This document shows, piece after piece, positions 52,198 through 62,100 of a stretch of 64,000 nucleotides of DNA. Under the pieces are notes generated by a model that was given only the letters and a program-made list of their open reading frames with translations, had not been told where the DNA came from and ran no database searches. The position numbers and the translations under genes are program-made. The stretch lies in the NCBI GenBank assembly GCA_027483445.1, contig JAIXUS010000003.1:36173-100172 (forward strand), in the 5' to 3' direction. This DNA comes from Bacteroidota bacterium (GTDB lineage Bacteria > Bacteroidota > Bacteroidia > M30B66). The first letter of the stretch is position 1. Each line of letters starts with the position of its first letter.

Positions 52198-52404
52198 ATG
52201 GATGCGTGCTACCGCGATAGGCTTCAGCTAGGTATGGAAGTAGACGTTGTTACCAAACGCGACCAACGAACGGGAGCGCTCACACGCGGCCGAATCCGTT
52301 GGATACTTACCTCCAAAAGTTACCACTCCAGAGGCATTAAAGTAATGCTCGACAACCGGATTGTTGGACGAGTTCAGCGTATCGTAAATAACCTCAACCC
52401 GTAA
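52198..52404 (+). CDS. YwbE-family protein
   Basis: 68 residues, a complete small protein: LQLGMEVDVVTKRDQRTGAL, LTRGRIRWILTSKSYHSRGI and KVMLDNRIVGRVQRIV match the YwbE family, which has an SH3-like, KOW-like fold of unknown function found in many phyla. It lies between the DUF4258 gene and the M16 peptidase (2 bp away), probably in one operon. The annotation depends on strong residue-by-residue likeness. Confidence 0.9.
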   Translation: MDACYRDRLQLGMEVDVVTKRDQRTGALTRGRIRWILTSKSYHSRGIKVMLDNRIVGRVQRIVNNLNP

Positions 52405-52406
52405 TT

Positions 52407-53642
52407 ATGACCCTGAATGAGCCTCGTTTCTTTAGCCTGAGCAATGGCATTCGGGTAATCCATCTGCCGGTAAACGCCGACGTTACCCACTGTGGACTTT
52501 ACATTAATGCGGGTAGCCGCGATGAACAGGAACAGGAGCACGGCATCGCCCATTTCATTGAGCACTGCGTATTCAAAGGCACTACCCACCGAAAAGCCTT
52601 CCATATTCTCACACGCATGGAAGATGTGGGCGGAGAAATTAACGCCTACACCACCAAGGAAGAAACCTGCCTGTATGCCAGCTTTACCAACGCTCATCTC
52701 GAACGAGCGCTCGAACTGCTCTGCGACATTGCCTTCCACTCAGTGTTTCCCGAAAAAGAAATTGCCAAGGAAAAATCGGTGATTGTAGATGAGATTAACT
52801 CTTACAAAGACAGTCCTTCTGACGAGATAAACGACCGTTTCGAGGAGTTGATGTACGCCAACCATTCGCTGGGGCACGACATTCTTGGAACCCCGAAGCA
52901 CCTGCGAAGCTTCGATACCCGGGCCATTCGTAAGTTTATGGAGCGCACCTGGAATACCAATGAAATGGTGTTTTCGGTGGTTGGTCAGGTAAAGGCCTCC
53001 ACCTTGCAGCGGCTTTGCGAGAAATACCTTGCCCAAATCCCTACAAACACCCGGGAATTCCAACGCCAGGCTCCAAAATCCAATCCGGTATTTCAGGAGA
53101 AGCGCAAACGCCGAAACCACCAAGCCCACCTCATGATGGGGGCTCCGGCTTTTGGTGTACGCGATGAGCGCCGTAGCGCGATGATTTTACTCAATAACCT
53201 CCTGGGCGGACCAGGAATGAGTTCAAGGCTCAACCTCTCGATCCGCGAGAAATACGGCTTTACCTACCACATCGACTCCTCCTACGCCATTTACAGCGAC
53301 ACCGGACTGTGGTCGGTTTACCTCGGTACCGAACCCGACACGGTTGAACGTTGCGAAGAGCTGGTGAGAAAGGAGTTGCGCAAGCTTCGCGACATTCCTC
53401 TCAGCACCCTGCAATTGCACAAAGCCAAAACGCAGTTAAAAGGACAGATCGCCATAGCACAGGAAAGCAACCAGTCGCTCATGTTGGGCTATGCGAAAAC
53501 CTTCCTGCTTTTCGATAAAGTGGACTCGTTTCAGGAGATTTGCAGCCGGATCGACCGGATTCAGGCCGATGAACTCCAGGAAATTGCCCGTGAAGTGTTT
53601 GCCGAGGACCATATTTCCACCTTGCTTTTCCAGAATTCATAA
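52407..53642 (+). CDS. M16-family zinc peptidase
   Basis: 411 residues. The inverted zinc motif HxxEH is present as HFIEHCVFKGT, with the downstream Glu in VIVDEINSYKDSP. The second M16 half carries RLNLSIREKYGFTYHIDSSY. The single-chain length matches bacterial processing-peptidase-like enzymes that act on peptides; no signal peptide is seen, so cytoplasmic. Start chosen at MTLNEPRFFSLSNG, 2 bp after YwbE. Confidence 0.94.
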   Translation: MTLNEPRFFSLSNGIRVIHLPVNADVTHCGLYINAGSRDEQEQEHGIAHFIEHCVFKGTTHRKAFHILTRMEDVGGEINAYTTKEETCLYASFTNAHLERALELLCDIAFHSVFPEKEIAKEKSVIVDEINSYKDSPSDEINDRFEELMYANHSLGHDILGTPKHLRSFDTRAIRKFMERTWNTNEMVFSVVGQVKASTLQRLCEKYLAQIPTNTREFQRQAPKSNPVFQEKRKRRNHQAHLMMGAPAFGVRDERRSAMILLNNLLGGPGMSSRLNLSIREKYGFTYHIDSSYAIYSDTGLWSVYLGTEPDTVERCEELVRKELRKLRDIPLSTLQLHKAKTQLKGQIAIAQESNQSLMLGYAKTFLLFDKVDSFQEICSRIDRIQADELQEIAREVFAEDHISTLLFQNS

Positions 53643-53716
53643 GGTTTTCAGGAAATGTGATTTGCATTTTTCTGTATTCAGGAAGCTGTGTATTTTAGGC
53701 GGCTAAATACAGTTTT

Positions 53717-54331
53717 ATGCACGTAGCCATCGCCGGAAACATCGGATCAGGAAAAACCACGCTAACCTCTTTACTGGCAAAGCATTATAACTGGGTCCCT
53801 CATTTTGAGGATGCCGATGACAACCCCTATTTGAACGATTTTTACGAAGATATGCAGCGTTGGTCGTTCAATTTGCAGATTTACTTCCTCAACAATCGCT
53901 TCAATCAGGTCAACGAAATCCACAAAAGCGGTAAAAAGGTCATCCAAGACCGTACGATTTATGAAGATGCCTACATCTTCGCGCCCAACTTGCATTCGAT
54001 GGGCTTGATGACAACCCGCGATTTTGAAAATTACTTCACCTTGTTTAACCTCATGGCGAGTTTTATTGCTCCGCCCGATTTGTTAATCTACCTCCGCGCT
54101 TCTGTACCTACGTTGGTAAGTCAGATTCAAAAGAGAGGCAGGGAGTATGAAAATTCCATCCGCCTCGATTACCTGCGTCGCCTCAATGAGCGCTACGAAG
54201 CTTGGATTTCAAATTACAACCATGGTAAACTGCTCATTATCGATGTAGATGAGAACAAATTCTCTGAAAACCCCGAGCACCTTGGCGAAATTATCAATCG
54301 CATCGACGCCGAAATCAACGGTTTGTTCTAA
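53717..54331 (+). CDS. Deoxynucleoside kinase
   Basis: 204 residues. P-loop GNIGSGKT near the N-terminus, the substrate helix (MQRWSFNLQIYFLNNRF), the catalytic DRTIYED, and the LID arginines (IQKRGREYE). It phosphorylates deoxyadenosine, deoxycytidine or deoxyguanosine for salvage; the exact base cannot be told. It fits the salvage theme with amn and cytidine deaminase nearby. A bidirectional terminator follows. Confidence 0.93.
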   Translation: MHVAIAGNIGSGKTTLTSLLAKHYNWVPHFEDADDNPYLNDFYEDMQRWSFNLQIYFLNNRFNQVNEIHKSGKKVIQDRTIYEDAYIFAPNLHSMGLMTTRDFENYFTLFNLMASFIAPPDLLIYLRASVPTLVSQIQKRGREYENSIRLDYLRRLNERYEAWISNYNHGKLLIIDVDENKFSENPEHLGEIINRIDAEINGLF

Positions 54332-54342
54332 CCAAACGTCAT

Positions 54343-54381
54343 AAAAAAAGCCCCGGTCAGCAGATGCGAACCGGGGCTTTT
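54343..54381. terminator. Bidirectional terminator between dNK and pdhC
   Basis: AAAAGCCCCGGT and ACCGGGGCTTTT are exact inverted arms (54346-54357, 54370-54381) with A and T runs outside, so it can end transcription from both convergent genes. Confidence 0.93.
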
Positions 54382-54400
54382 ATGTTTAAGACAATGCTGT

Positions 54401-55639
54401 TTAAACCAACATCATTACCGGGTTTTCGAGGTACGACTTGAGTGTTTTCAAGAACTCCGCACCTGCCACGCCATCTACCACACGGTGATCGCAGCTCAGG
54501 GTTACCTTCATGACGTTTCCGGGAACCACAGCTCCGTTCTTCACTACAGGTTTTTGCTGTATGCTACCAACCGCGAGAATGCAAGCATCAGGAGGATTGA
54601 TAATGGCGGTAAACTCATCAATATCGAACATCCCCAAATTGCTAATTGTAAAGGTATTACCCTCCCAATCGGCAGGCTGGAGTTTTTTGGTCTTAGCACG
54701 TCCTGCGTAGTCTTTCACCTCGGCTGAAATCTGCTGAAGTCCTTTCTGATCGGCAAAACGCACCACAGGAACGAGCAATCCGTCTTCGACCGAAATTGCA
54801 ACACCAATATGCACATGGTGGTTCACCCGGATTTTATCGCCTAACCAGGCTGAATTGATGGTCGGGTGTTTACGCAAGGCCATTGCAGACGCCTTCACCA
54901 CAAAATCGTTAAACGAAACCTTCACATCACCGGTTGCATTGATAGCAGTGCGAGCCGCAATGGCATTGCCCATATCAATCTCAACCGTAAGGTAGAAATG
55001 CGGTGCGCTGAATTTGCTTTCGGCCAGTCGGCGAGCAATCACCTTCCGCATTTGAGTTACCGGCACTTCGGTAAAGCTTTCCTGCCCTGCAGGTAAAAAA
55101 GCGGGCACTTTGGCCGCCGGGGCGGATGGACTGAAGTTTTCGACATCGCGCTTTACGATACGCCCACCATCTCCGCTACCACTAACAGCCAGCAGATCAA
55201 TTCCCATCTCAGAAGCAATTTTCCTGGCCAATGGGGATGCTTTCAGGCGGTTGTCGTTAGACAATGTCGGAGCGGGAGCCGCAACAGGAGCCGGTGTGGA
55301 TACCACAGGGGCAGGAGGCGCAACAGGAGCAGCGGCAGGGGCAGCAGCTTCAGCAGGAACCGAAGCAGGTGCCGCATTTAAAAGCGACTTGTACTCTTCA
55401 CCTTCCTTGCCTAAAATGGCCAATATAGAATCTACGGCAGCGCCCTTCCCTTCTTCAACTCCAATGTAGAGCAGAACACCATCCTGAAAGGATTCGAAAT
55501 CCATGGTGGCTTTATCGGTTTCAATTTCGGCAAGCAAATCTCCCGACTTCACCTTATCGCCCACTTTCTTGTGCCACTTCGACACCACACCTTCGGTCAT
55601 GGTATCGCTCAACTTCGGCATTTTTACAATTTCAGCCAT
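54401..55639 (-). CDS. pdhC: Pyruvate dehydrogenase E2, dihydrolipoamide acetyltransferase
   Basis: 412 residues. One N-terminal lipoyl domain (~1-80) with the modified Lys in EIETDKATMDFES, an Ala/Pro-rich linker, a peripheral subunit-binding domain (ASPLARKIASEMGID), and the acetyltransferase domain ending in SCDHRVVDGVAGAEFLKTLK with the catalytic His. It transfers the acetyl group to CoA at the core of the pyruvate dehydrogenase complex. E1-beta is not in the window and must lie elsewhere. It follows pdhA by 23 bp. Confidence 0.96.
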   Translation of the reverse strand: MAEIVKMPKLSDTMTEGVVSKWHKKVGDKVKSGDLLAEIETDKATMDFESFQDGVLLYIGVEEGKGAAVDSILAILGKEGEEYKSLLNAAPASVPAEAAAPAAAPVAPPAPVVSTPAPVAAPAPTLSNDNRLKASPLARKIASEMGIDLLAVSGSGDGGRIVKRDVENFSPSAPAAKVPAFLPAGQESFTEVPVTQMRKVIARRLAESKFSAPHFYLTVEIDMGNAIAARTAINATGDVKVSFNDFVVKASAMALRKHPTINSAWLGDKIRVNHHVHIGVAISVEDGLLVPVVRFADQKGLQQISAEVKDYAGRAKTKKLQPADWEGNTFTISNLGMFDIDEFTAIINPPDACILAVGSIQQKPVVKNGAVVPGNVMKVTLSCDHRVVDGVAGAEFLKTLKSYLENPVMMLV

Positions 55640-55662
55640 TTCTCCGCTTTCTTTTCAATGAG

Positions 55663-56658
55663 TTATTCAACAATGTAAGGATAATCATTCTGAACGTACA
55701 CGTCACGGTACAGCTCTTCGGCATCCGGGTATGGCGACTCTTCAGCAAAACGAACCGACTCTTCCACAATCGCCTTGATACGCTCGTCGATGGCCTCTAT
55801 TTCAGCCTCAGTAATCCACTTCTTTTTCTTCAACGTGTTGAGCACCTGTTCAATCGGATCGAGCTTTTTGTACTCTTCAACCTCTTCTTTGGTGCGGTAC
55901 TTTCCGGGATCCGACATGGAGTGACCGCGGTAACGGTAGGTTTTAATTTCAAGCAGAACCGGCCCTTCACCGCTGCGGGCGTGGTTTACAGCCCACTCTG
56001 TGGCTTCATGTACAGCTTCTACGCTCATGCCATCTACTGGCTTACTGGGCATTTCGTACGAGAGTCCGATTTTATGCAATTCGGTTACATTGGTAGTTCG
56101 TTCTACCGAAGTACCCATGGCGTATTGGTTGTTCTCAATGATGAATACCACCGGAAGTTTCCAGAGCATAGCCATATTGAAGGCCTCATGCAAAGCACCC
56201 TGACGAACTGCGCCATCGCCCATGTAACACAAGGTAACACGGTCGTTGCCATTATACTTATCGGCAAAGGCGATACCCGCTCCGAGAGGAATCTGGCCGC
56301 CCACGATACCATGACCACCAAAAAAACGATGCTCCGCAGAGAACATGTGCATTGAGCCTCCTTTCCCTTTGGAGCAACCGGTAATTTTTGCCATGAGCTC
56401 AGCCATAATGGCGTTAGGATGGACTCCTTTGGCGATGGGATGCACGTGATCGCGGTAGGCCGAAATCATGTTATCATCGTCGCGAATTACGCTCATCGCT
56501 CCGGCCACAACGGCTTCTTGTCCAATGTAAAGGTGACAGAATCCCCTGATTTTTTGTTGGATGTACAACTGACTTGCTTTTTCTTCAAACCGCCGCCACA
56601 GCAGCATCTCTTCGTACCACTTCAGGTACTGCTCCTTTGAAAACTGGGCTTTTGCCAT
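55663..56658 (-). CDS. pdhA: Pyruvate dehydrogenase E1 component, alpha subunit
   Basis: 331 residues. The thiamine diphosphate site has GDGAVRQGALHEAFNMAML...ENNQ and the loop RYRGHSMSDPGKYRT. It oxidatively decarboxylates pyruvate with an E1-beta partner. It is in the same direction as pdhC with a 23-bp gap, after cdd by 78 bp. No anomalies. Confidence 0.97.
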   Translation of the reverse strand: MAKAQFSKEQYLKWYEEMLLWRRFEEKASQLYIQQKIRGFCHLYIGQEAVVAGAMSVIRDDDNMISAYRDHVHPIAKGVHPNAIMAELMAKITGCSKGKGGSMHMFSAEHRFFGGHGIVGGQIPLGAGIAFADKYNGNDRVTLCYMGDGAVRQGALHEAFNMAMLWKLPVVFIIENNQYAMGTSVERTTNVTELHKIGLSYEMPSKPVDGMSVEAVHEATEWAVNHARSGEGPVLLEIKTYRYRGHSMSDPGKYRTKEEVEEYKKLDPIEQVLNTLKKKKWITEAEIEAIDERIKAIVEESVRFAEESPYPDAEELYRDVYVQNDYPYIVE

Positions 56659-56736
56659 GTTATGCTTTTTTATTGAGGGTGGGCAAATTTATTACAAAAC
56701 ATCAAATATGGAAGTTGGTTGCGAAACTTTCGATAA

Positions 56737-57225
56737 TCAGCGCTTGAGATTGTCGGCATTGAAAGCAACGGGCAGAATATTTATCAATCCGTTAACCGCA
56801 TGTACCTTTCCGCCGGCTGCACTCATCAATATGCGAATAGGCCCCGAACTGAGGCGCTCGTATTCCGACATTACCTGCCTGCAAGCGCCACAAGGGTAAA
56901 CCGGATCTACTACTTCAAAATCGAGAGAGTAGGCATAAATCGCTAGTTTCTTCACGGCTACGCCGGGATAATTGGCCCCGGCCCAAAACAAAGCAGTACG
57001 TTCGGCACATAAGCCCGACGGGTAAGCAACATTTTCCTGATTGTTTCCCTTCACCAGTGTGCCATCGGCCAGAAGCACTGCTGCCCCAACCCTGAAACCT
57101 GAATAAGGAGCATAGGCATTCTTGGATGCTTCCTGGGCCAAGGAAATTAAAGACTGCTCATCATCAGGCAATTCCGAAAAATGATTGTACTCCTCAATTT
57201 CTGCACGTATCGTTAACAATTGCAT
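56737..57225 (-). CDS. cdd: Cytidine deaminase
   Basis: 162 residues. The zinc and proton-relay motif is CAERTAL (YPSGLCAERTALFWAG) and the second zinc pair is PCGACRQVMSEY. It converts cytidine and deoxycytidine to uridine forms in pyrimidine salvage, with tetrameric-type length. It stands between ispF and pdhA in the same strand; the cdd-pdhA adjacency is common in this phylum. The 57226-57379 gap holds no gene. Confidence 0.96.
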   Translation of the reverse strand: MQLLTIRAEIEEYNHFSELPDDEQSLISLAQEASKNAYAPYSGFRVGAAVLLADGTLVKGNNQENVAYPSGLCAERTALFWAGANYPGVAVKKLAIYAYSLDFEVVDPVYPCGACRQVMSEYERLSSGPIRILMSAAGGKVHAVNGLINILPVAFNADNLKR

Positions 57226-57379
57226 TGGGCTAAAATAGGGCTTACACCAAGACGCTCAAAGTAATTAAGCGTTGTAAGGGTAGAAATCCCGATTTACACT
57301 GCACCATCCTCTTTAAAAACCGACAACTTTGATTTACACGATGAAGAACTGAGCCTTCATCAAAGGCGAACCTGGTAAA

Positions 57380-57862
57380 TCAATCCTTAAAAATGAGGCA
57401 GGAGGCAAAGGCCAAAACGCCCTCACCACGGCCTACATAACCCATTTTTTCGTTGGTCGTTGCCTTAATGGAAATTGCATCAGAATCAATTCCCATCAAT
57501 GCACTAAGACGCTCCTGCATTGCCGGAATATGTGGCTTTATTTTCGGCTTCTCTAAGATAAGTGTCGAATCAACGTTTCCAATCTTCCAGCCCTTAGTGC
57601 TCAGCAAATCACACACTTGCCGAAGAAGAATGCCCGAGTCGATGTCTTTAAACTCCGAAGAAGTATCGGGGAAATGGTAACCTATGTCGCCCAAAGCAGC
57701 TGCCCCTAGCAAGGCATCACAGATGGCATGAATGAGCACATCGGCATCTGAATGGCCTAAAGGACCTTTATCGTGAGGTAAATGAACCCCACCAAGAATC
57801 ATTTTTCGCCCTTCTACAAGCTGGTGAATATCAACACCTTGACCAACTCGAATGGACTTCAT
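57380..57862 (-). CDS. ispF: 2-C-methyl-D-erythritol 2,4-cyclodiphosphate synthase
   Basis: 160 residues, the family length. Zinc ligands Asp and His in GQGVDIHQL and a later His in GPLGHSDADVLIHAICDALL; the C-terminal TTNEKMGYVGRGEG is typical. It forms the cyclodiphosphate intermediate of the MEP isoprenoid pathway. Its ATG overlaps the porV stop as TAATG (57860-57864), so it is translationally coupled to the secretion gene, although the functions are unrelated. Confidence 0.97.
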   Translation of the reverse strand: MKSIRVGQGVDIHQLVEGRKMILGGVHLPHDKGPLGHSDADVLIHAICDALLGAAALGDIGYHFPDTSSEFKDIDSGILLRQVCDLLSTKGWKIGNVDSTLILEKPKIKPHIPAMQERLSALMGIDSDAISIKATTNEKMGYVGRGEGVLAFASCLIFKD

Positions 57863-59091
57863 TACTTGTCGTTTTGCTCCTTGAACGCGCCGAAGTCGAA
57901 CTGTAGGGTAAAACGAATGGTGTTTTCGAGTGGATTGCGCTGTTGTGTTGGAATCAGATAGGCCAAATCGAGTGCGAAAACGTTAAACTTAACACCGGCT
58001 CCCAGGGTGAAATAGCGACGGTTACCCTTGGTCGCGTGTTCGTGAAAATAACCGGTACGCACCGAAAACAAATTATTGTAATTGTACTCAACACCTCCGC
58101 AAATGTTGATTTCGCGCAGTTCCTCCTTTAATACATTGCGCGACCCATCAGCCTCAAGCACACCCGGTGCATCATAAAACGACTGAAGCATACCGGAAAC
58201 AATGGATACGTTGTTCTCTCGCCCGGCAATAATAGCTCCATTGTTATCTGCATCGCGCACCGGAGGTGTAGGAACCATCAGTTTGTTAAAGTCGAGCACA
58301 AATGTGAAAGCGTTGTAGTCATCCACCTTCATTTTTAAACTTTGTCCCAAACGCAAATTCATCGGAATGAAATCGCGGTCGGCCGACTTGGTGTAGGAAA
58401 TCTTAGCGCCAAGATTGGTCATCGCTACGGCAAAGGCATACGTTGATTTCTTACCGCCCAATTTCAAATCGGGATTTACATAGTAGGCAGAAATGTCGGC
58501 GGCAACAGACTGCCCCGGAAAGCTGGGGGTTCCTTGAACATCAATACCACCGGTGAGGTTTGAGAAGATGTAACGCAAGGCCAAACCACCACTCCAACGG
58601 TCGCTGAAACGACGGGCATACGCAAAGTCGATGGCAAATTCGTTAGGGTTAAACTGGCCGGTTACGTTACCGATTACGTCTGTAAAAATGATATTCCCTA
58701 ATGAGAAGTAGCGAAGAGACCCACCAATGGTCTGACGCTTTTTCATTTTCTTATACCAGGAGAGGTAACCCAGATTGATATCAGGCACCAACTGACGTAA
58801 CCAGGGGATGTACGACAAAGAAATACCGGAGTTCCCTTCAATATTAGCCAGTTTCGCGGCTCCCCAATGAATCGAGTTCGCATCAGGCGACAAAGCCCCT
58901 CCTGCGTCGCCAAGAGCACCAGCACGGGAATCTGGAGAGATCATCAACAACGGAACGGCGGTGGTAATTGTATTAATGGTTCCGTCGAGCTCGTCTACGG
59001 TTATCTGACTTTTCGCTTGAAAACCTGTTGCAAGAAATAATGTAGCCAGGCCAAGGCGAGTCAGTTGGGGAGAATTAAACATAGAGGACAT
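57862..59091 (-). CDS. porV: Type IX secretion system outer-membrane protein PorV
   Basis: 409 residues, an outer-membrane beta barrel of the FadL-like PorV/LptO type. Signal peptide (LGLATLFLATGFQAKSQ), N-terminal TAVPLLMISPDSRAGALGDA and GGALSPDANSIHWGAAKLAN, the PorV hallmarks. PorV collects T9SS cargo at the translocon and brings it to PorU for signal removal. It lies directly downstream of porU and is coupled to ispF. A -7 box TATATTTG lies at 59105-59112 on the minus strand. Confidence 0.95.
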   Translation of the reverse strand: MSSMFNSPQLTRLGLATLFLATGFQAKSQITVDELDGTINTITTAVPLLMISPDSRAGALGDAGGALSPDANSIHWGAAKLANIEGNSGISLSYIPWLRQLVPDINLGYLSWYKKMKKRQTIGGSLRYFSLGNIIFTDVIGNVTGQFNPNEFAIDFAYARRFSDRWSGGLALRYIFSNLTGGIDVQGTPSFPGQSVAADISAYYVNPDLKLGGKKSTYAFAVAMTNLGAKISYTKSADRDFIPMNLRLGQSLKMKVDDYNAFTFVLDFNKLMVPTPPVRDADNNGAIIAGRENNVSIVSGMLQSFYDAPGVLEADGSRNVLKEELREINICGGVEYNYNNLFSVRTGYFHEHATKGNRRYFTLGAGVKFNVFALDLAYLIPTQQRNPLENTIRFTLQFDFGAFKEQNDK

Positions 59092-59191
59092 CTGAATCAG
59101 TGGACAAATATAGTAGTTAGTGATTACCGTTGAGGATTACGAAGATTTGAATGCGATGTTTTTGCAAATTCTTCAAGAATATCACATCCAA

Positions 59192-62100
59192 TTAGTTTAG
59201 AATAACCAGTTTTTCAAACTTTTCAGCGGTCTTGCCATCCGGGGTGGTTACCTTCAAGCGGTAAACATAGACACCTCTGCCAATTTTATCGCCATAGTCA
59301 TCACGCCCGTTCCAAGAAATAGGCTCAGAACGATAACCGGATGTTTGAACCACAGTTTCGATGTTTTTTACCATTTTCCCTGAAACAGTAAACACCTGAA
59401 TTTCAACAGTGAGCGGAACTCCCGGCTGGTTCGACTCAAAGAAAAACTGAGTGTTTGTGGTAAATGGATTTGGGTAATTCAAAACATGGTTGATGGCCAT
59501 CTCCTCATTTTCAACGACAACAAAATCGATGGAGGCTGTTGATGAGTTGTTGGCAACGTCCCATACTTTGAACGTGATCGTATGCGGCCCAACACTGAGC
59601 TCCCTAAAGGGATAGCGAACCGTTCCCTTTCGGAAGTTATCGAGTTCAGGCTCATAAAAATCATTGAGAATGTATGGGTTGCTGGAGTTTCCATCCAATA
59701 CGGCAGTAATGTCGTGACCAATGCCGGTACCCACTGTGTTAATCCCAATATCATCTTCCACAAAAGCCAAGAGCGTAGGGCTCTCGTCGGTGATACCGCC
59801 ACTTACAAATTGTTCGTTATTCATGAAAAGACGCACGGTTGGCCCTTCATCGTCGGTTGTTGGATTGGCGCTAAACCCGCCTACCAAAAGGTTATTCAGA
59901 TATCCGTGTGCATCTGTTAACGAGCCTGTTTTTCGGGCATAATAGCTAATCTTTCCAAATCCATTCTGGAGTTGAATGTCTTGAGGCACAACGAAGCTAA
60001 AGGAGAATTGGCCATTCACAACAGAAGCAGGACCACGGAAGATAATATTCTGTTGAAGCTGAAAAGGAACAGCTGCTGAGCCTCCGCTTCCAATATCGTT
60101 TCCGATTGTGAAAAGAGTAGTTGGTTTATCGAATACTGTTGGAACAACTACTCCATTAAAGCTTGCATCTGGATTCACCCCATCAGCGCTTACAAATCCG
60201 GTGATTGTAACCAGCTCCAACGCAGAAATTGTATCCGGAAAAGCCGCTGGATTTTTTCCATTAATTGAAGAGGTAAAAACCTCTTGCTTCGGGTAAGCCA
60301 ACATCAAGGCAGGATCGCCCATGAGCGCAAAACTCCGGTTATTGGCCGAGGAGCCGGTCTTATTTTTTCCGGCCCTTAAAATATCACCCATCCGCTGAAA
60401 ACCACCATTCACCTTTGAAAACAGGGTGTCCATCACATTGCGGTTCAGCGCTTGATTGGACGTTGAAAAGGTGAGTCGGGTTGTCGTAAATGCGGCAATG
60501 GCTCCACCTTGAGGGTTTACAACCAAATATTCGCCGGCCGAAGTAAAGTCGGGATTGTCAAAACGGCTGAATTCGCAGGTTGCCGTTAAAAACAAGGGCA
60601 TGTTTTGCAGGTTTTCGTAGCCCTCAATGTCGGGTATTGTGATTACACGCTCCAATGCAAGCCCCTCCTCACCGCCATGCCCGGCATAATTCATCATGAG
60701 CACACCACGCTCCATTTCATTGTCAATTTCAAGGTTAACCAAAGGGTAACGCTGGCCTCCTGCCCCGCTCTCCTGCGGGTATGCATCGAGATAAACCTTA
60801 TCGATATTGTATACCGGGAATTTTTGAGCAACCACGGCCGAAACCAATTCTTGTTGTTCAAGGTGAGTGTTGTTGTCTTCGTCGTCGGCCACAAAGCAAA
60901 TGCGGTTTCTCCAATCGTTCATGGTCGACTGGCTGGTCATGTAATACTCAATTTTGTAGAGCATAGCATTGGCCTCATCAACATTCGACACCGGCAATCG
61001 ACCAATGGAAATATCAAGGGCTCCTGCTCCAGAAGAATGGATACTTGCGCCTTCTGTTGGGTCTAGTAATCCAAAGAAATCGTCTGACCCATAAGAGCCT
61101 ATTGGGTTTATAGATTCTACGCTTTCATAGGTCGGCAGCTGAGTCCAGCCGTTCTCGCCAATCCGCTTGGGTCGGAAAGTGCCATCACCCATCATGAGCA
61201 GATACCTTGGCATTTCTTCGGTATTCCCTTCCGCACGCTCATAGAACATGCGAACGAAATTTCGAATACCGGCAATGTCTTGCTTGCCCGACGAAAACTC
61301 ATTGTAAATTTGGTTCACCTCCGCCACGATTACATCCAAACCATCGTAGTTTCGGTGGAGATTCGCCAACGTATTTGCCTGACTTAAAAGCGCTCGCGGT
61401 GCAACGATGATCATATCGGGTTGGGCCAAACCATGCAAATTCTGATTGGCTACGAGCCCACCGGCAATCGGTTGTAAGAAGCTTCCATTCACATTCACAG
61501 CCACAAACTCGCGTAATGTGTCTGAGTTCACTTTAAAACGTAAACTGGAGCCATTCAATGTCGCATTCTGCTCACGAATGTCATACAAATTGGTAACCTC
61601 CCAAATCCGGATGGAAGAGTTTGCATTGCCCAGCGAATACTCAATAACTGCTCCCTGTTCCGTTAATTCACGGTTTCTGAAATCCATCCAGGAGCCATCC
61701 ATGATGAGATTTCGTTTGAAATTAAAGGTGAGGTAATCAATCCAACCAATTGAATTGTTGGAGGGTTTTGCAACCGAAACATTAATGGATGAACTTGAGG
61801 TGCTAAAATTGAAAAGACTTTCATTTTCAGTAACATACGGTGAAAGATAATTTAAATCGGAGGAGTTCACCGGCTGCGAAAAGGTTTGTCCGTTTACCGA
61901 CACCGAGAAGTTAGATGCGGAACTGCCACGGTTAGCAAGCCTGCTGGCCAGTTTATGAGGCCCGGAAGCAAGGTTCGACATAGATACTGTAAAACTGTGC
62001 GAATTGATAACCTCCATTCGATTTCCAAACCAACGCCGACCGGAAGCCAAAAAATTCTCCTCATCGTTTTCAATAAAGGCATAATCGTCGAAAGTTGCTG